Shown: in pieces, positions 32,953-41,456 of the stretch
Position numbering within the stretch: the stretch's first letter is position 1
Layout of the letters: each line of letters opens with the position of its first letter
NCBI RefSeq assembly: GCF_025466085.1
Contig: NZ_JANLOD010000031.1
Location: 1 to 42,675 of the forward strand
Source of the DNA: Pseudomonas sp. 14P_8.1_Bac3
Lineage (GTDB): Bacteria; Pseudomonadota; Gammaproteobacteria; Pseudomonadales; Pseudomonadaceae
Direction of reading: 5' to 3'
DNA: 42,675 nt
Notes under the pieces: generated by a model
The model's input: the letters and a program-made list of their open reading frames with translations, nothing else
Database searches by the model: none
What the model was told of the DNA's origin: nothing
Made by a program: the position numbers and the translations under genes

Positions 32953-34566
32953 ATGGCTACGCCTTCCTACACCGCCGCCCAGGCTCCCGCCAGCAGCGCC
33001 AGCCCGAAGTTCGACAAGAAACCCGGCCTGCTGACCCTGGTGATTTTCTTCGGCGTGCTGGCCAGTGGGCTGTTGTTTACCGCCTACAGCCTGATGCACG
33101 ACATGCACGAACTCGGCACGGTGGTCACCACCTGGACGCCGTTCCTGTTGCTCGGCGTCGCGCTGCTGATCGCGCTGGGCTTCGAGTTCGTCAACGGTTT
33201 CCATGACACCGCCAACGCGGTCGCCACGGTCATCTACACCAATTCGATGCCGCCGAATTTCGCGGTGGCCTGGTCCGGGTTCTTCAACTTTCTTGGGGTG
33301 CTGCTGTCCAGCGGCGCGGTGGCGTTCGGCATCATAGCCCTGCTGCCGGTGGAGCTGATCCTGCAAGTTGGCTCGTCCGCCGGTTTCGCGATGATTTTCG
33401 CCCTGCTGATCGCGGCGATCCTGTGGAACCTCGGCACCTGGTGGCTGGGCTTGCCAGCGTCGTCTTCGCACACGCTGATCGGCTCGATCATCGGAGTCGG
33501 CGTGGCCAATGCCCTGATGCACGGCCGCGATGGCACCAGCGGTGTGGACTGGGCGCAGGCAACCAAGATCGGTTACGCGCTGTTGCTCTCGCCGCTGGTC
33601 GGTTTTGGTTTTGCCGCATTGTTGCTGCTGGCCCTGCGCGCCTTCGTCAAGAATCGCGCGTTGTACAAGGCCCCTGAAGGCAACACGCCACCACCGTGGT
33701 GGATTCGCGGCATGCTGATCCTGACCTGCACCGGCGTGTCCTTCGCCCACGGTTCCAATGATGGGCAGAAAGGCATGGGCCTGATCATGCTGATCCTGGT
33801 GGGCACCCTGCCGATGGCCTACGCGCTGAACCGCACCATGCCCGCCGACCAGGCCTTGCAGTTCGCCGCCGTCGCCGAAGTCACCCAGCAAGCGTTGGTG
33901 AAAAGTGCGCCGCTGCCGGCGCCAGCCGACCCGCGTCCGGTGCTGTCCGATTACGTGCGCAGCAAGGAAGCCACGCCGCAACTGGTCCCGGCCCTCGCCG
34001 CGCTCACGGGCAGCATCGGTGCCCAGGTCAAGGGTTACGGCTCGTTGTCGAAAGTCCCGGCCGAGGCCATGGGCAACGTGCGTAACGACATGTACCTGAC
34101 CAGCGAAACCATTCGCCTGATGGACAAGAACAAGGTCGGCAATTTCGACGCCGACACCACTGGCAAGCTGCAACTGTTCAAGCAGCAGATCGACAACTCG
34201 ACGCGCTTCATTCCGCTGTGGGTGAAGATCGCCGTGGCGATCGCCCTGGGTCTGGGCACCATGGTTGGCTGGAAACGCATCGTGGTGACGGTCGGCGAAA
34301 AAATCGGCAAGACGCACCTGACGTACGCCCAGGGTGCCTCGGCGGAAACCGTGGCCATGCTGACCATCGGCGCGGCGGACATGTTCGGTCTCCCAGTGTC
34401 GACCACTCACGTGTTGTCCTCGGGGGTGGCCGGGACCATGGTCGCCAACGGTGGCGGTTTGCAGATGAAGACCATCCGCAACCTGTTGATGGCGTGGGTG
34501 CTGACCCTGCCGGCGGCGATTCTGCTGTCGGGCAGCCTGTACTGGTTGTTCACCCAGATCTTCTGA
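32953..34566 (+). CDS. pitA: PiT-family phosphate transporter
   Basis: 537 residues. Low-affinity, metal-phosphate/H+ symporter of the inner membrane. Both PiT signature repeats are clear (GFEFVNGFHDTANAVATVIYT and SFAHGSNDGQKGMGL), and the C-terminal VSTTHVLSSG is typical. The central loop (about 290-400) is long and hydrophilic, as in PitA. ATG 32953 is preferred over the TTG at 32944. No Pho box was found upstream, in line with constitutive PiT transport. Confidence 0.9.
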   Translation: MATPSYTAAQAPASSASPKFDKKPGLLTLVIFFGVLASGLLFTAYSLMHDMHELGTVVTTWTPFLLLGVALLIALGFEFVNGFHDTANAVATVIYTNSMPPNFAVAWSGFFNFLGVLLSSGAVAFGIIALLPVELILQVGSSAGFAMIFALLIAAILWNLGTWWLGLPASSSHTLIGSIIGVGVANALMHGRDGTSGVDWAQATKIGYALLLSPLVGFGFAALLLLALRAFVKNRALYKAPEGNTPPPWWIRGMLILTCTGVSFAHGSNDGQKGMGLIMLILVGTLPMAYALNRTMPADQALQFAAVAEVTQQALVKSAPLPAPADPRPVLSDYVRSKEATPQLVPALAALTGSIGAQVKGYGSLSKVPAEAMGNVRNDMYLTSETIRLMDKNKVGNFDADTTGKLQLFKQQIDNSTRFIPLWVKIAVAIALGLGTMVGWKRIVVTVGEKIGKTHLTYAQGASAETVAMLTIGAADMFGLPVSTTHVLSSGVAGTMVANGGGLQMKTIRNLLMAWVLTLPAAILLSGSLYWLFTQIF

Positions 34567-34577
34567 TACACCACCCC

Positions 34578-34700
34578 CCCTGTAGGAGCGAGCTTGCTCC
34601 GCGGGCGGCGTTCCGACGATGGACGTACGGGCAACACGGGCTGTCTGGTGCCCCGCGTTATCGTTGACGTCCATCGCCAGCATGCTGGCTCCTACAGGGG
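34578..34700. repeat. REP pair of the 'gtaggagcgagc' variety
   Basis: Copies at 34578-34605 and, inverted, at 34672-34700 flank a 66-base centre. They share the 'tcctacag' core with the copy at 7064-7170. Confidence 0.8.
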
Positions 34701-34712
34701 ATGGTGGGTTTG

Positions 34713-35159
34713 TCAGTGAGCTCTGCACGGCCTGGCGCGGTGCATGATCACCCGCTCGCGCACCACGTCATACACCCAGTGGTAGACGTAGGTGTACGGC
34801 AGGAAAAACAGCAACACCCCCACATCCAGCAGGAACGCCTGCCACAAGCTGACGTTCAGCCACCAGGCAATCAGCGGTACGCCGACCGCGACCAGTCCGC
34901 CTTCAAACAGCAACGCATGGACGACCCGCGTCCAGGCGTTGTGGGCGATCTCGAAGCGTTGTAACAAGCGGTCAAAAATGCCGTTGAACAGCACGTTCCA
35001 GGCCAGCGCCAACGCGGCGATCACCACCGTGACGACGCCCATGTCGAGCATCGGTTTGTCCATGATCCAGGCGAGCAACGGGGTGCAGATCAGTATCGCC
35101 AGCAGTTCGAAGCCGATGGCTTGGCAGATGCGTTCGGCGATGGATTTCTGAGTGTTCAT
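34713..35159 (-). CDS. PACE-family efflux protein (AceI-like)
   Basis: 148 residues with four membrane helices (LLAILICTPLLAWIM, VVIAALALAWNVLFN, LLFEGGLVAVGVPLIAW, AFLLDVGVLLFFLPYTYVYHW). The signature 'WNVLFNGIFDRL' and 'YHWVYDVVRER' mark the bacterial transmembrane pair domain of PACE proteins, which export biocides such as chlorhexidine and, physiologically, short diamines. It is divergent from a LysR-type regulator, the same set-up as aceI/aceR in Acinetobacter. Its substrate here is inferred only. Confidence 0.88.
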   Translation of the reverse strand: MNTQKSIAERICQAIGFELLAILICTPLLAWIMDKPMLDMGVVTVVIAALALAWNVLFNGIFDRLLQRFEIAHNAWTRVVHALLFEGGLVAVGVPLIAWWLNVSLWQAFLLDVGVLLFFLPYTYVYHWVYDVVRERVIMHRARPCRAH

Positions 35160-35248
35160 GGCAGAACCTCCTGAATGACTGTGGTTGCCATCATCCAGCC
35201 TCGCGCCGATACTTCATAACCAATAACCATCGATCAAGGCGATAGTTC

Positions 35249-36103
35249 ATGGCTTCGCAGGAAGTGTTGCAGGCATTTGTGCAGGCGGCGACGCAAGGCT
35301 CGTTTTCTGCGGCGGCGCGCAAGTTGGGGCGCAGTCAGTCGACCATCAGCGCGGCGGTGGCGAGCCTGGAAATCGACCTGGATCTGATCCTGTTTGACCG
35401 CAGCAGCCGCAAGCCGACGCTGACGCCCGCCGGGCACGTGATGCTGCAGCGGGCCGAAGAGATCCTGGCGGCGACCAGTCGCCTGGAAATGACCGCCAGC
35501 CAGTTGGCCCAGGGAGTCGAGCCGAAGCTGACCGTGGCGATTTCCGACACCTATCAGTCCGACCGTTTTGAGGCAGCGCTCAGTGCGTTCGAGCAGCGTT
35601 ACCCGGACCTGGAGCTCGAATGCCTGATCGCTGAATGCGATGACCTGGTGGCGCTGGTGCAAAGCGGTCGAGCCCATGTGGCGTTCGCCGAGCAACAGGA
35701 CAGTTACCCGCCTGATCTGGTCAGTTCGACGGTGCAGGAACGCACGGAAATCGCCTTGTTCGTGTCCCGCGAGCATCCGTTGGCGAAGCTGTCGGGCATC
35801 GATCAGGAGGTACTGCAGCAGCACCGGGAATTGCGTCTGGCGACGATCGTCAATCCGTATGAAAGCCGCGCCAAGGGCCGTGTCTGGTCAGCGCCGAGTT
35901 ATCTGATGCTGCTGGAGATGGCCCAGGGCGGATTTGGCTGGGCGCCGCTGCCGCGCTGGCTGGTGGGCCGATTTGATACCGGGACGTTGCAAGAGCTGCA
36001 GGTGCGTGGGTGGCCGAAGCCGCTGTTCGTCGATGCGCTGTGGTCGCGGCTGCATCCGCCGGGGCCGGCGGGGAGCTGGTTGTTAAGCAAGATGCTGGAA
36101 TAG
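35249..36103 (+). CDS. LysR-family regulator
   Basis: 284 residues. The N-terminal winged helix-turn-helix (MASQEVLQAFVQAATQGSFSAAARKLGRSQSTISAAVASLEIDL) and the C-terminal substrate-binding-type domain are standard. It is divergent from the PACE efflux gene with an 89-base spacer, and by analogy with AceR it probably activates it. The spacer is AT-rich but I could not pick one clear T-N11-A site. Confidence 0.9.
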   Translation: MASQEVLQAFVQAATQGSFSAAARKLGRSQSTISAAVASLEIDLDLILFDRSSRKPTLTPAGHVMLQRAEEILAATSRLEMTASQLAQGVEPKLTVAISDTYQSDRFEAALSAFEQRYPDLELECLIAECDDLVALVQSGRAHVAFAEQQDSYPPDLVSSTVQERTEIALFVSREHPLAKLSGIDQEVLQQHRELRLATIVNPYESRAKGRVWSAPSYLMLLEMAQGGFGWAPLPRWLVGRFDTGTLQELQVRGWPKPLFVDALWSRLHPPGPAGSWLLSKMLE

Positions 36104-36112
36104 CGGCGCGCT

Positions 36113-37348
36113 TCATTTCAATGCCTTGATCCGCGCCTCGATAAACCGCCGCTCCGGCACCTGCTGCGTCAGTTCCAGCGCCCGCTGATACGCCTCCCGC
36201 GCCTCCTCCACCCGCCCCAACTGCCGACAAAACTCCGCCCGCGCCGAATGCGCCAGGTGGTAATCCTGCAATTCACCCCGCGCCAGAATCCCTTCGATCA
36301 ACGCCAACCCCGCCAGCGGCCCATCCCGCCGGGAGATCGCCGCCGCGCGATTCAACTCGATCACTGGCGAAGGCACGGCCGCCAACAGCACGTCATAAAG
36401 CCCGACGATCTGCGGCCAGTCGGTCTGCGCCGCGCTCGTCGCTTCGGCGTGCACCGCGGCAATGGCGGCTTGCAGGCAATAAGGACCGAACTGCCCCATG
36501 CCCAGCGCCCGCTCGATCAGCGCACACCCTTCGGCGATCATTTCGGCATCCCACAGCGAACGGTCCTGATCATCCAGCAAAATCAATTCACCGCTGGCCG
36601 AGGTCCGCGCCGGGCGTCGTGATTCATGCAGCAGCATCAGCGCCAGCAGCCCCATGACGTCGGGTTCGGGCAGCAATTCCAGGAGCAAACGCCCGAGCCG
36701 GATCGCTTCGCGGGTCAGGTCTTCGCGGGTCAGCTCGGTGCCGATGGACGCCGAGTAACCTTCGTTGAACACCAGGTAAATCACCCGCAGCACGCTGTCG
36801 AGGCGCTCGGGCAACTCCGCCAGGGTCGGCACTTGATAAGGGATTTTCGCGTCGCGGATTTTTGCTTTGGCCCGCACGATGCGCTGGGCGATGGTCGCCG
36901 GTGCGGAGAGAAACGCCCGGGCGATTTCCTCGGTGGTCAGGTCGCAGACTTCGCGCAAGGTCAGCGGCACCTGGGCATCCGCGGCGAGCGCCGGGTGGCA
37001 GCAGGTGAAGATCAGGCGCAGGCGATCGTCTTCCACGTCTTCGTCACTCCAGTCGGCCTGCTCCAGCGCCTCCAGTTGCGCGATCAGCATGGGCCGAGAC
37101 GCGGCAAACCGCGCAGACCGACGCAACTTGTCGATGGCCTTGAAGCGCCCGGTGGACACCAGCCAGGCCCGCGGATTGTCCGGCACACCGTCACACTGCC
37201 AGCGCTCTACCGCGACAAAAAAAGCATCGTGCAGGGCCTCTTCGGCGAGGTCGAAATCGCCGAGCAAACGGATCAGCGTCGCCAGGATCCGCCGCGACTC
37301 TTCGCGGTAAACCTGTTCGACCCGCGCCTTGACCGCCGCCCCGGGCAT
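36113..37348 (-). CDS. ECF42-type sigma factor with C-terminal extension
   Basis: 411 residues, about twice a plain ECF sigma. Region 2 (EESRRILATLIRLLGDFDLAEEALHDAFFVAVERW, DNPRAWLVSTGRFKAIDKLRR) and region 4 (PLTLREVCDLTTEEIARAFLSAPATIAQRIVRAKAKIRDA) are followed by a ~220-residue TPR-like extension (YSASIGTELTREDL ... LLLHESRRPAR ... AAIAAVHAEA). This architecture is ECF42, whose activity is governed by the extension rather than an anti-sigma factor. Its ATG shares one base with the DGPF gene stop. The set SnoaL–DGPF–sigma is transcribed together from a promoter at about 38243-38269 that carries the ECF42 signature, so self-activation is likely. Confidence 0.9.
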   Translation of the reverse strand: MPGAAVKARVEQVYREESRRILATLIRLLGDFDLAEEALHDAFFVAVERWQCDGVPDNPRAWLVSTGRFKAIDKLRRSARFAASRPMLIAQLEALEQADWSDEDVEDDRLRLIFTCCHPALAADAQVPLTLREVCDLTTEEIARAFLSAPATIAQRIVRAKAKIRDAKIPYQVPTLAELPERLDSVLRVIYLVFNEGYSASIGTELTREDLTREAIRLGRLLLELLPEPDVMGLLALMLLHESRRPARTSASGELILLDDQDRSLWDAEMIAEGCALIERALGMGQFGPYCLQAAIAAVHAEATSAAQTDWPQIVGLYDVLLAAVPSPVIELNRAAAISRRDGPLAGLALIEGILARGELQDYHLAHSARAEFCRQLGRVEEAREAYQRALELTQQVPERRFIEARIKALK

Positions 37349-37707
37349 CAGTCCTGCGTGCCTTCGGTCACCAGCTGTCGGACGGGGCGCACCTCGACAC
37401 AGCCGACCCGGGCCGCCGGAATGTTGCCGGCGACCTGCAGGGCTTCATTGAGGTCCTTGGCATCGATCAGGTAGAAGCCGGCCAACTGCTCCTTGGTTTC
37501 GGCGAACGGGCCATCGGTGATCGACATTTTGCCGTTGCGCATGCGCACGGTGGTGGCGGTCTGCACCGACTCCAGCGCCTCGGCGGCGAGCATGCGGCCG
37601 CTGCCCTGGATCGATTCGGCGTAAGCCATGCACTCGGCGTCCTTGGGGCTTTCGGGCAGCGAGTGCAGTTCCCGTTCATTGCTGTAGACCAGGCATAGAT
37701 ACTTCAT
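37348..37707 (-). CDS. DGPF/YCII-family protein, ECF42 partner
   Basis: 119 residues, YCII-like. The conserved 'ITDGPFAETKEQLAGFYLI' gives the family its name (DGPF), and the MKYLCLVY start is standard. DGPF genes are the usual neighbour and target of ECF42 sigma factors; their biochemical role is not known. ATG 37707 has a GGAGA ribosome-binding site (the frame runs on to 37857 but that part overlaps the upstream gene). Overlaps the sigma gene by one base. Confidence 0.88.
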   Translation of the reverse strand: MKYLCLVYSNERELHSLPESPKDAECMAYAESIQGSGRMLAAEALESVQTATTVRMRNGKMSITDGPFAETKEQLAGFYLIDAKDLNEALQVAGNIPAARVGCVEVRPVRQLVTEGTQD

Positions 37708-37778
37708 GGGGCTCTCCGGATCGAACTGATCAACTATGGCTGCTGTTTGCCGGTTTGGCGCTGCTTCCCGATAAACGA

Positions 37779-38204
37779 TCAGGGCTGCAGGCCGAACAGC
37801 ACGGTGCCGCTCATCATGTCGAACGGCGCCGACCAGTGTTCGTGGACGATGCGCCATTGGCTGGCTTCACGGCGGTAACACGCGGTCACGCGCATCCAGC
37901 AGGCCTGGGTTTCACCCTGTTCATTGGTGCCGCCGCAGTGGGCCAGCCAGTGGGCGAAGGCGATGTGTTCGTCGGCCACAACGTTCATGTGGTCGAAGTC
38001 GAACTTGTGCGCGCCCTGGCACATCTCCATGCATTCCAGCCAATGTGCGCGGTAGGCGGCCTTGCCGCGGAATTGCAGGGCCTTGACCGCATCGTAGGAA
38101 ACGATGTCGTCGCCATACAGGCCCATGAGTTTATCGACATCCTTGGCGATGACCGCCTGACGATAGGTGTCGATCAGGGTTTCGATTTCGCGGGTAGCGC
38201 TCAT
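37779..38204 (-). CDS. SnoaL/NTF2-like protein, first gene of the ECF42 operon
   Basis: 141 residues of the SnoaL-like/nuclear transport factor 2 fold (EIETLIDTYRQAVIAKDVDKLMGLYGDDIVSYDAV ... WMRVTACYRREASQWRIVHEHWSAPFD). Such proteins often bind or isomerise small molecules and are common in ECF41/42 operons. It has a GGAGAA ribosome-binding site and lies directly downstream of the predicted ECF42 promoter. The stop is 71 bases before the DGPF start. Confidence 0.85.
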   Translation of the reverse strand: MSATREIETLIDTYRQAVIAKDVDKLMGLYGDDIVSYDAVKALQFRGKAAYRAHWLECMEMCQGAHKFDFDHMNVVADEHIAFAHWLAHCGGTNEQGETQACWMRVTACYRREASQWRIVHEHWSAPFDMMSGTVLFGLQP

Positions 38205-38242
38205 GATGGTTCTCCGTGGTTTTTATTGTGAAGACACCTTTA

Positions 38243-38269
38243 GTCGTTCGGCGAGAGGCCAGATCGACA
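38243..38269 (-). promoter_or_regulatory. Predicted ECF42 promoter
   Basis: On the minus strand TGTCGA (38264-38269) is followed, 17 bases later, by CGAC (38243-38246). The published ECF42 promoter is TGTCGA at -35 and CGA/TC at -10. It points at the SnoaL gene 39 bases downstream. Confidence 0.75.
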
Positions 38270-38344
38270 CTCAAATAAAAATAATCCATGGGCGCAAACT
38301 CGCTAGAATCCGAGGCTCATTTCTATTTGGAAAAGGACACTCCA

Positions 38345-38830
38345 GTGACCACCCGACTCGTGCCTTACGACCAGCTGAACGCGCGACAGCGCCAGCAGAT
38401 CGAGGCCATCGAAGTGCACAAGGAACAGATCAGGTTCTCCGGCGACATCCACGGCGCGCTGCACACCTTGCTGTCCAAACCCGGCCCCGGGGTCAAGGGA
38501 TTTGCCCTGCTGGTCGACGAGGTTCCGGTCGCCTTCCTGTTGCTGAAGCGCCCGCCCGCGCTGCCGGCCTGGGCCGACGAGCACAGCGCTACACTGCATG
38601 CGCTGCAGGTCGACCAGCGTCATCAAGGCAAAGGTTATGGCAAGGCCTGCCTGCAAGCCCTGCCCGAGGTTGCGCGTCAGGCCTTTCCGGAGATAAAGGC
38701 ACTGGAATTGTCGGTGGATGCGGACAACGAAGCCGCCATCGCGTTGTATGCCAGGTTTGGCTGGGTCGACAGCGGTGAGGCGTACAGGGGCCGGATCGGT
38801 TACGAACGGCGCATGGGTCTGATTTTCTGA
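38345..38830 (+). CDS. GNAT acetyltransferase
   Basis: 161 residues from a GTG start with an AAAGGA ribosome-binding site; an ATG at 38288 would add 19 residues. The acetyl-CoA-binding motif A is visible (TLHALQVDQRHQGKGYGKACLQAL) with the C-terminal NEAAIALYARFGWVDSGEAYRGRIGYERRMG. The acetyl acceptor is unknown. The PPOX gene starts 7 bases later, so they form an operon. Confidence 0.88.
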   Translation: MTTRLVPYDQLNARQRQQIEAIEVHKEQIRFSGDIHGALHTLLSKPGPGVKGFALLVDEVPVAFLLLKRPPALPAWADEHSATLHALQVDQRHQGKGYGKACLQALPEVARQAFPEIKALELSVDADNEAAIALYARFGWVDSGEAYRGRIGYERRMGLIF

Positions 38831-38837
38831 GGTGGTT

Positions 38838-39443
38838 ATGCTCAAGAGTATCGAAGCACTGCAAGCGATCTACGGCCATCCCCACGAGCGCGCCGTGCGC
38901 AAGCAAATTCCTTTCCTGAACGAGGACTATCAGGCGATGGTGCGCGCCTCGCCGCTGGTGATCATCAGCTCGGTGGGGCCTGACGGGCTGGACGGCTCAC
39001 CGCGCGGTGACACCCCGGGTTTCGTGCGGATCATCGACCAGCGCACCCTGGCGATTCCCGATCGCCCCGGCAACAACCGCATTGATACGTTGCGCAATGT
39101 GGTGCTCGATCCGCGGGTATCGCTGCTGTTCATCATCCCGGGGATCGGCGAGACATTGCGGGTCAATGGCACGGCGCAGATCAGCGATGAACCGGCGCTG
39201 CTCGACAGTTTCGCGGTCAACGGCAAACCGGCGCGCACGGTGATGCTGGTGACGGTGGAGGCGGCGTTTTTTCACTGTTCGAAAGCGATCGTGCGTTCGG
39301 ATTTGTGGAACCCGCAGAAGCACCTGGATCGCGCGGCGCTGCCGACGGCGGGGGCGTTTCACAAGCGCTTGAATGATGGCGAGTTTGATGCGGAGACGTA
39401 TGACCGGGAGGCGCCGGCTCGGGTGCGCGAGAGTCTCTACTGA
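38838..39443 (+). CDS. FMN-binding PPOX-type flavoprotein
   Basis: 201 residues of the pyridoxamine-phosphate-oxidase-like split barrel (VIISSVGPDGLDGSPRGDTPGFVRI; RTLAIPDRPGNNRIDTLRNVVLDPRVSLLFIIPG). The motif set is of the MSMEG_1061-like group rather than true PdxH. It probably binds FMN; substrate unknown. GAGG ribosome-binding site before ATG 38838. Co-transcribed with the upstream GNAT. A REP pair follows. Confidence 0.85.
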   Translation: MLKSIEALQAIYGHPHERAVRKQIPFLNEDYQAMVRASPLVIISSVGPDGLDGSPRGDTPGFVRIIDQRTLAIPDRPGNNRIDTLRNVVLDPRVSLLFIIPGIGETLRVNGTAQISDEPALLDSFAVNGKPARTVMLVTVEAAFFHCSKAIVRSDLWNPQKHLDRAALPTAGAFHKRLNDGEFDAETYDREAPARVRESLY

Positions 39444-39459
39444 CACAACGCCTGCCCCA

Positions 39460-39541
39460 TGTGGGAGCGGGCTTGCTCGCGAATGCGGTGGCTCAGCCAA
39501 CATTATTGGTGACTCATCCGCCGCGTTCGCGAGCAGGCCCG
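39460..39541. repeat. REP pair, second copy truncated
   Basis: First copy 39460-39484 ('gtgggagcgggcttgctcgc'). The second (39524-39541, 'gttcgcgagcaggcccg') stops before 'ctcccacag', so it is a damaged doublet. Confidence 0.7.
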
Positions 39542-39570
39542 ATTGAATCTTGCTGCTGGATGGATTTTGG

Positions 39571-40059
39571 TTAGAGCACCAACACCATCTCATGCCACGC
39601 CATCCCGCCATGATCCGACGCGGACGGCTTCACGTAGACAAACCCGAACCCTGCATACAGCGGAATGTGTCGCTCTTTGCACATCAGGTTGATACTGCGC
39701 TTACCCAACCCACGCATCCGCTCGATGAACTCGCCCATCAAGCGCTTCGCCAGACCCTGGCCCTGATAATCCGGATGCACCACCACCGACATGATCACCA
39801 CGTGCGGGCCGGCCGGGTCGTGGCCGATCAGTTCCTTGAAGGCTTCGTCCGACATCTCGACCTGAAACGCCGCACCGGAGTTGATGAAACCCGCTACAAC
39901 GCCGTCCACCTCGGCGACGATAAAACCTTCAGGCCAAGTGGCGATGCGAGTGGCGATTTTTTCCCGGGTGGCGGCTTCGTCGCCTTCGTAGGCTACGGTT
40001 TCGATGGCGTAGCAGCGGTCCAGGTCGGTGGGCAGTACGTGACGGATAACGAGGGTCAT
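39571..40059 (-). CDS. GNAT acetyltransferase (AANAT-like)
   Basis: 162 residues. Motif A reads VVIMSVVVHPDYQGQGLAKRLMGEF, and the C-terminus has MCKERHIPLYAGFGFVYVKPSASDHGGMAWHEM, similar to the arylalkylamine N-acetyltransferase-like branch. Substrate unknown. Single gene, adjacent to but not overlapping the GyrI-like gene (44-base gap, same strand). Confidence 0.85.
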   Translation of the reverse strand: MTLVIRHVLPTDLDRCYAIETVAYEGDEAATREKIATRIATWPEGFIVAEVDGVVAGFINSGAAFQVEMSDEAFKELIGHDPAGPHVVIMSVVVHPDYQGQGLAKRLMGEFIERMRGLGKRSINLMCKERHIPLYAGFGFVYVKPSASDHGGMAWHEMVLVL

Positions 40060-40103
40060 GGCGGCTCGGATTCAGCAGTGAACGAGCCGCCGATGATAAG
40101 TCA

Positions 40104-40589
40104 TCAAGCTTTCAACGGCAGCCAGATTTCCAGCACGCCGGTGTTGAGCTTCGGGTTGAAGTCTTCGCTGTAGCGCTCGAATTCCGGCGCATCCGCCGCC
40201 TCTTTGCCGGACTGCGGCAGCCAGGTGTGCCAGATGTACTGAAAGGTCGCGGGTAGCTGGTCAAGCGAACCTGTGTGTTCGAAGACCGCGTAGTGCTGGG
40301 GCTGAATTTCTAGCCAACGGTATTTCTCCGGAAGATCGTCGAGCTTGTCGATCTCGACACCGGCGATGTACTCGAAACCACCTTTGCCATCCGGATTGCA
40401 GCAGATGCCGTAGGTCACTTCGTTTTTCTGCCCCGGAATCTTGCCCAGATGCGGGATGAATTTTTCCCAGAGCTCCGGAATCCCTTGGGTGGTTTCCTGG
40501 GTAAAACGTCCACCCAGCCCGGCAATGAGCAGAAAGTGCCCGTGTTCGAAGCGTGGCTCGGCCAGCGTTGCCCCTGATGGCTCATCCAT
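40104..40589 (-). CDS. GyrI-like/effector-binding domain protein
   Basis: 161 residues from ATG 40589 with an AGGAG ribosome-binding site. It has the GyrI-like small-molecule-binding fold (HFLLIAGLGGRFTQETTQGIPELWEKFIPHLGKI ... YRWLEIQPQHYAVFEHTGSLDQLPATFQYIWHTWLPQSG ... LEIWLPLK) without a DNA-binding domain. Such proteins can sequester or hydrolyse toxic ligands. The role here is unknown. Confidence 0.82.
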   Translation of the reverse strand: MDEPSGATLAEPRFEHGHFLLIAGLGGRFTQETTQGIPELWEKFIPHLGKIPGQKNEVTYGICCNPDGKGGFEYIAGVEIDKLDDLPEKYRWLEIQPQHYAVFEHTGSLDQLPATFQYIWHTWLPQSGKEAADAPEFERYSEDFNPKLNTGVLEIWLPLKA

Positions 40590-40655
40590 GACGCGACTCC
40601 TGATCAAAAAAGTGGGTTCGGCTGGGAGTATAGAAGCCAAACCCGATTAGCCCAG

Positions 40656-41318
40656 TCAGAGGCTGTGCAACGCCTCGACAGCGCCCGCACCAACAAACTC
40701 GTTGTAGCCCGATAGGATCACGTACACCGCGAAATAGCAGAAGATCGCCGCCGATGCCATGTAGGAATAACGCAGCAATTTGTCACCCAACAACTTGCCT
40801 CCATGGCTCGCGGCAAAGCACAAACCGGCGCTCCACAGCAGACCGGCAAAGAAGAAACCACTCAGGAACAACGCCGAACTGACGGGACCTGCAGCGCCCG
40901 ATCGCGCGATCAAAGTACCGCCCACCGCGGCGAACCAGAGAATCGCGCTGGGCGACGACATCGCGAGAAAAATCCCGCGGAAAAACTCTTTACGGTGCGA
41001 GTTGTGCCCGACCTCAGCGGTCTGCGCCAACATTGCCTCATGATGAATCGCCGAATAGATCATCTTCGCCGCGAAATAAATCAGCAGCGCCGAACCGCCG
41101 ATCCACAGCACCCAGCGCACGGTCTCGTATTGCAACAGGACGGTCATGCCGGCCAAGGCCAGTACCGCGTAGATCAGGTCGCCGACGCAGGTCCCCAACC
41201 CCAGCGCAAAGCCTTGGAAATAGCCGCGTTGCATGGCCAGGGTGATCATCGCGATATTGGCCACGCCGATATCCAGGCACAGAGAAAGGCTCAGCAAGAA
41301 GCCGCTGCTAAATTCCAT
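40656..41318 (-). CDS. LysE/RhtB-family amino acid exporter
   Basis: 220 residues, about six membrane segments. The LysE pattern is present ([44 protein letters not shown] and [24 protein letters not shown]). The family exports amino acids or derivatives. It is divergent from alaC, 138 bases apart, which hints, without proof, at a shared amino-acid theme. Confidence 0.88.
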   Translation of the reverse strand: MEFSSGFLLSLSLCLDIGVANIAMITLAMQRGYFQGFALGLGTCVGDLIYAVLALAGMTVLLQYETVRWVLWIGGSALLIYFAAKMIYSAIHHEAMLAQTAEVGHNSHRKEFFRGIFLAMSSPSAILWFAAVGGTLIARSGAAGPVSSALFLSGFFFAGLLWSAGLCFAASHGGKLLGDKLLRYSYMASAAIFCYFAVYVILSGYNEFVGAGAVEALHSL

Positions 41319-41456
41319 CTACCGATTTCCTTCGGAAAAATTTGTTTACATAGACGCTGGACAGTCTGCCACAGCTGCCCTTACATTCCGCCACAGGCCA
41401 CCGCAGTGGCCAGCGTCGCTCGGACGGTTCCGGGCGCTTACGTTACCGAGGCAACA

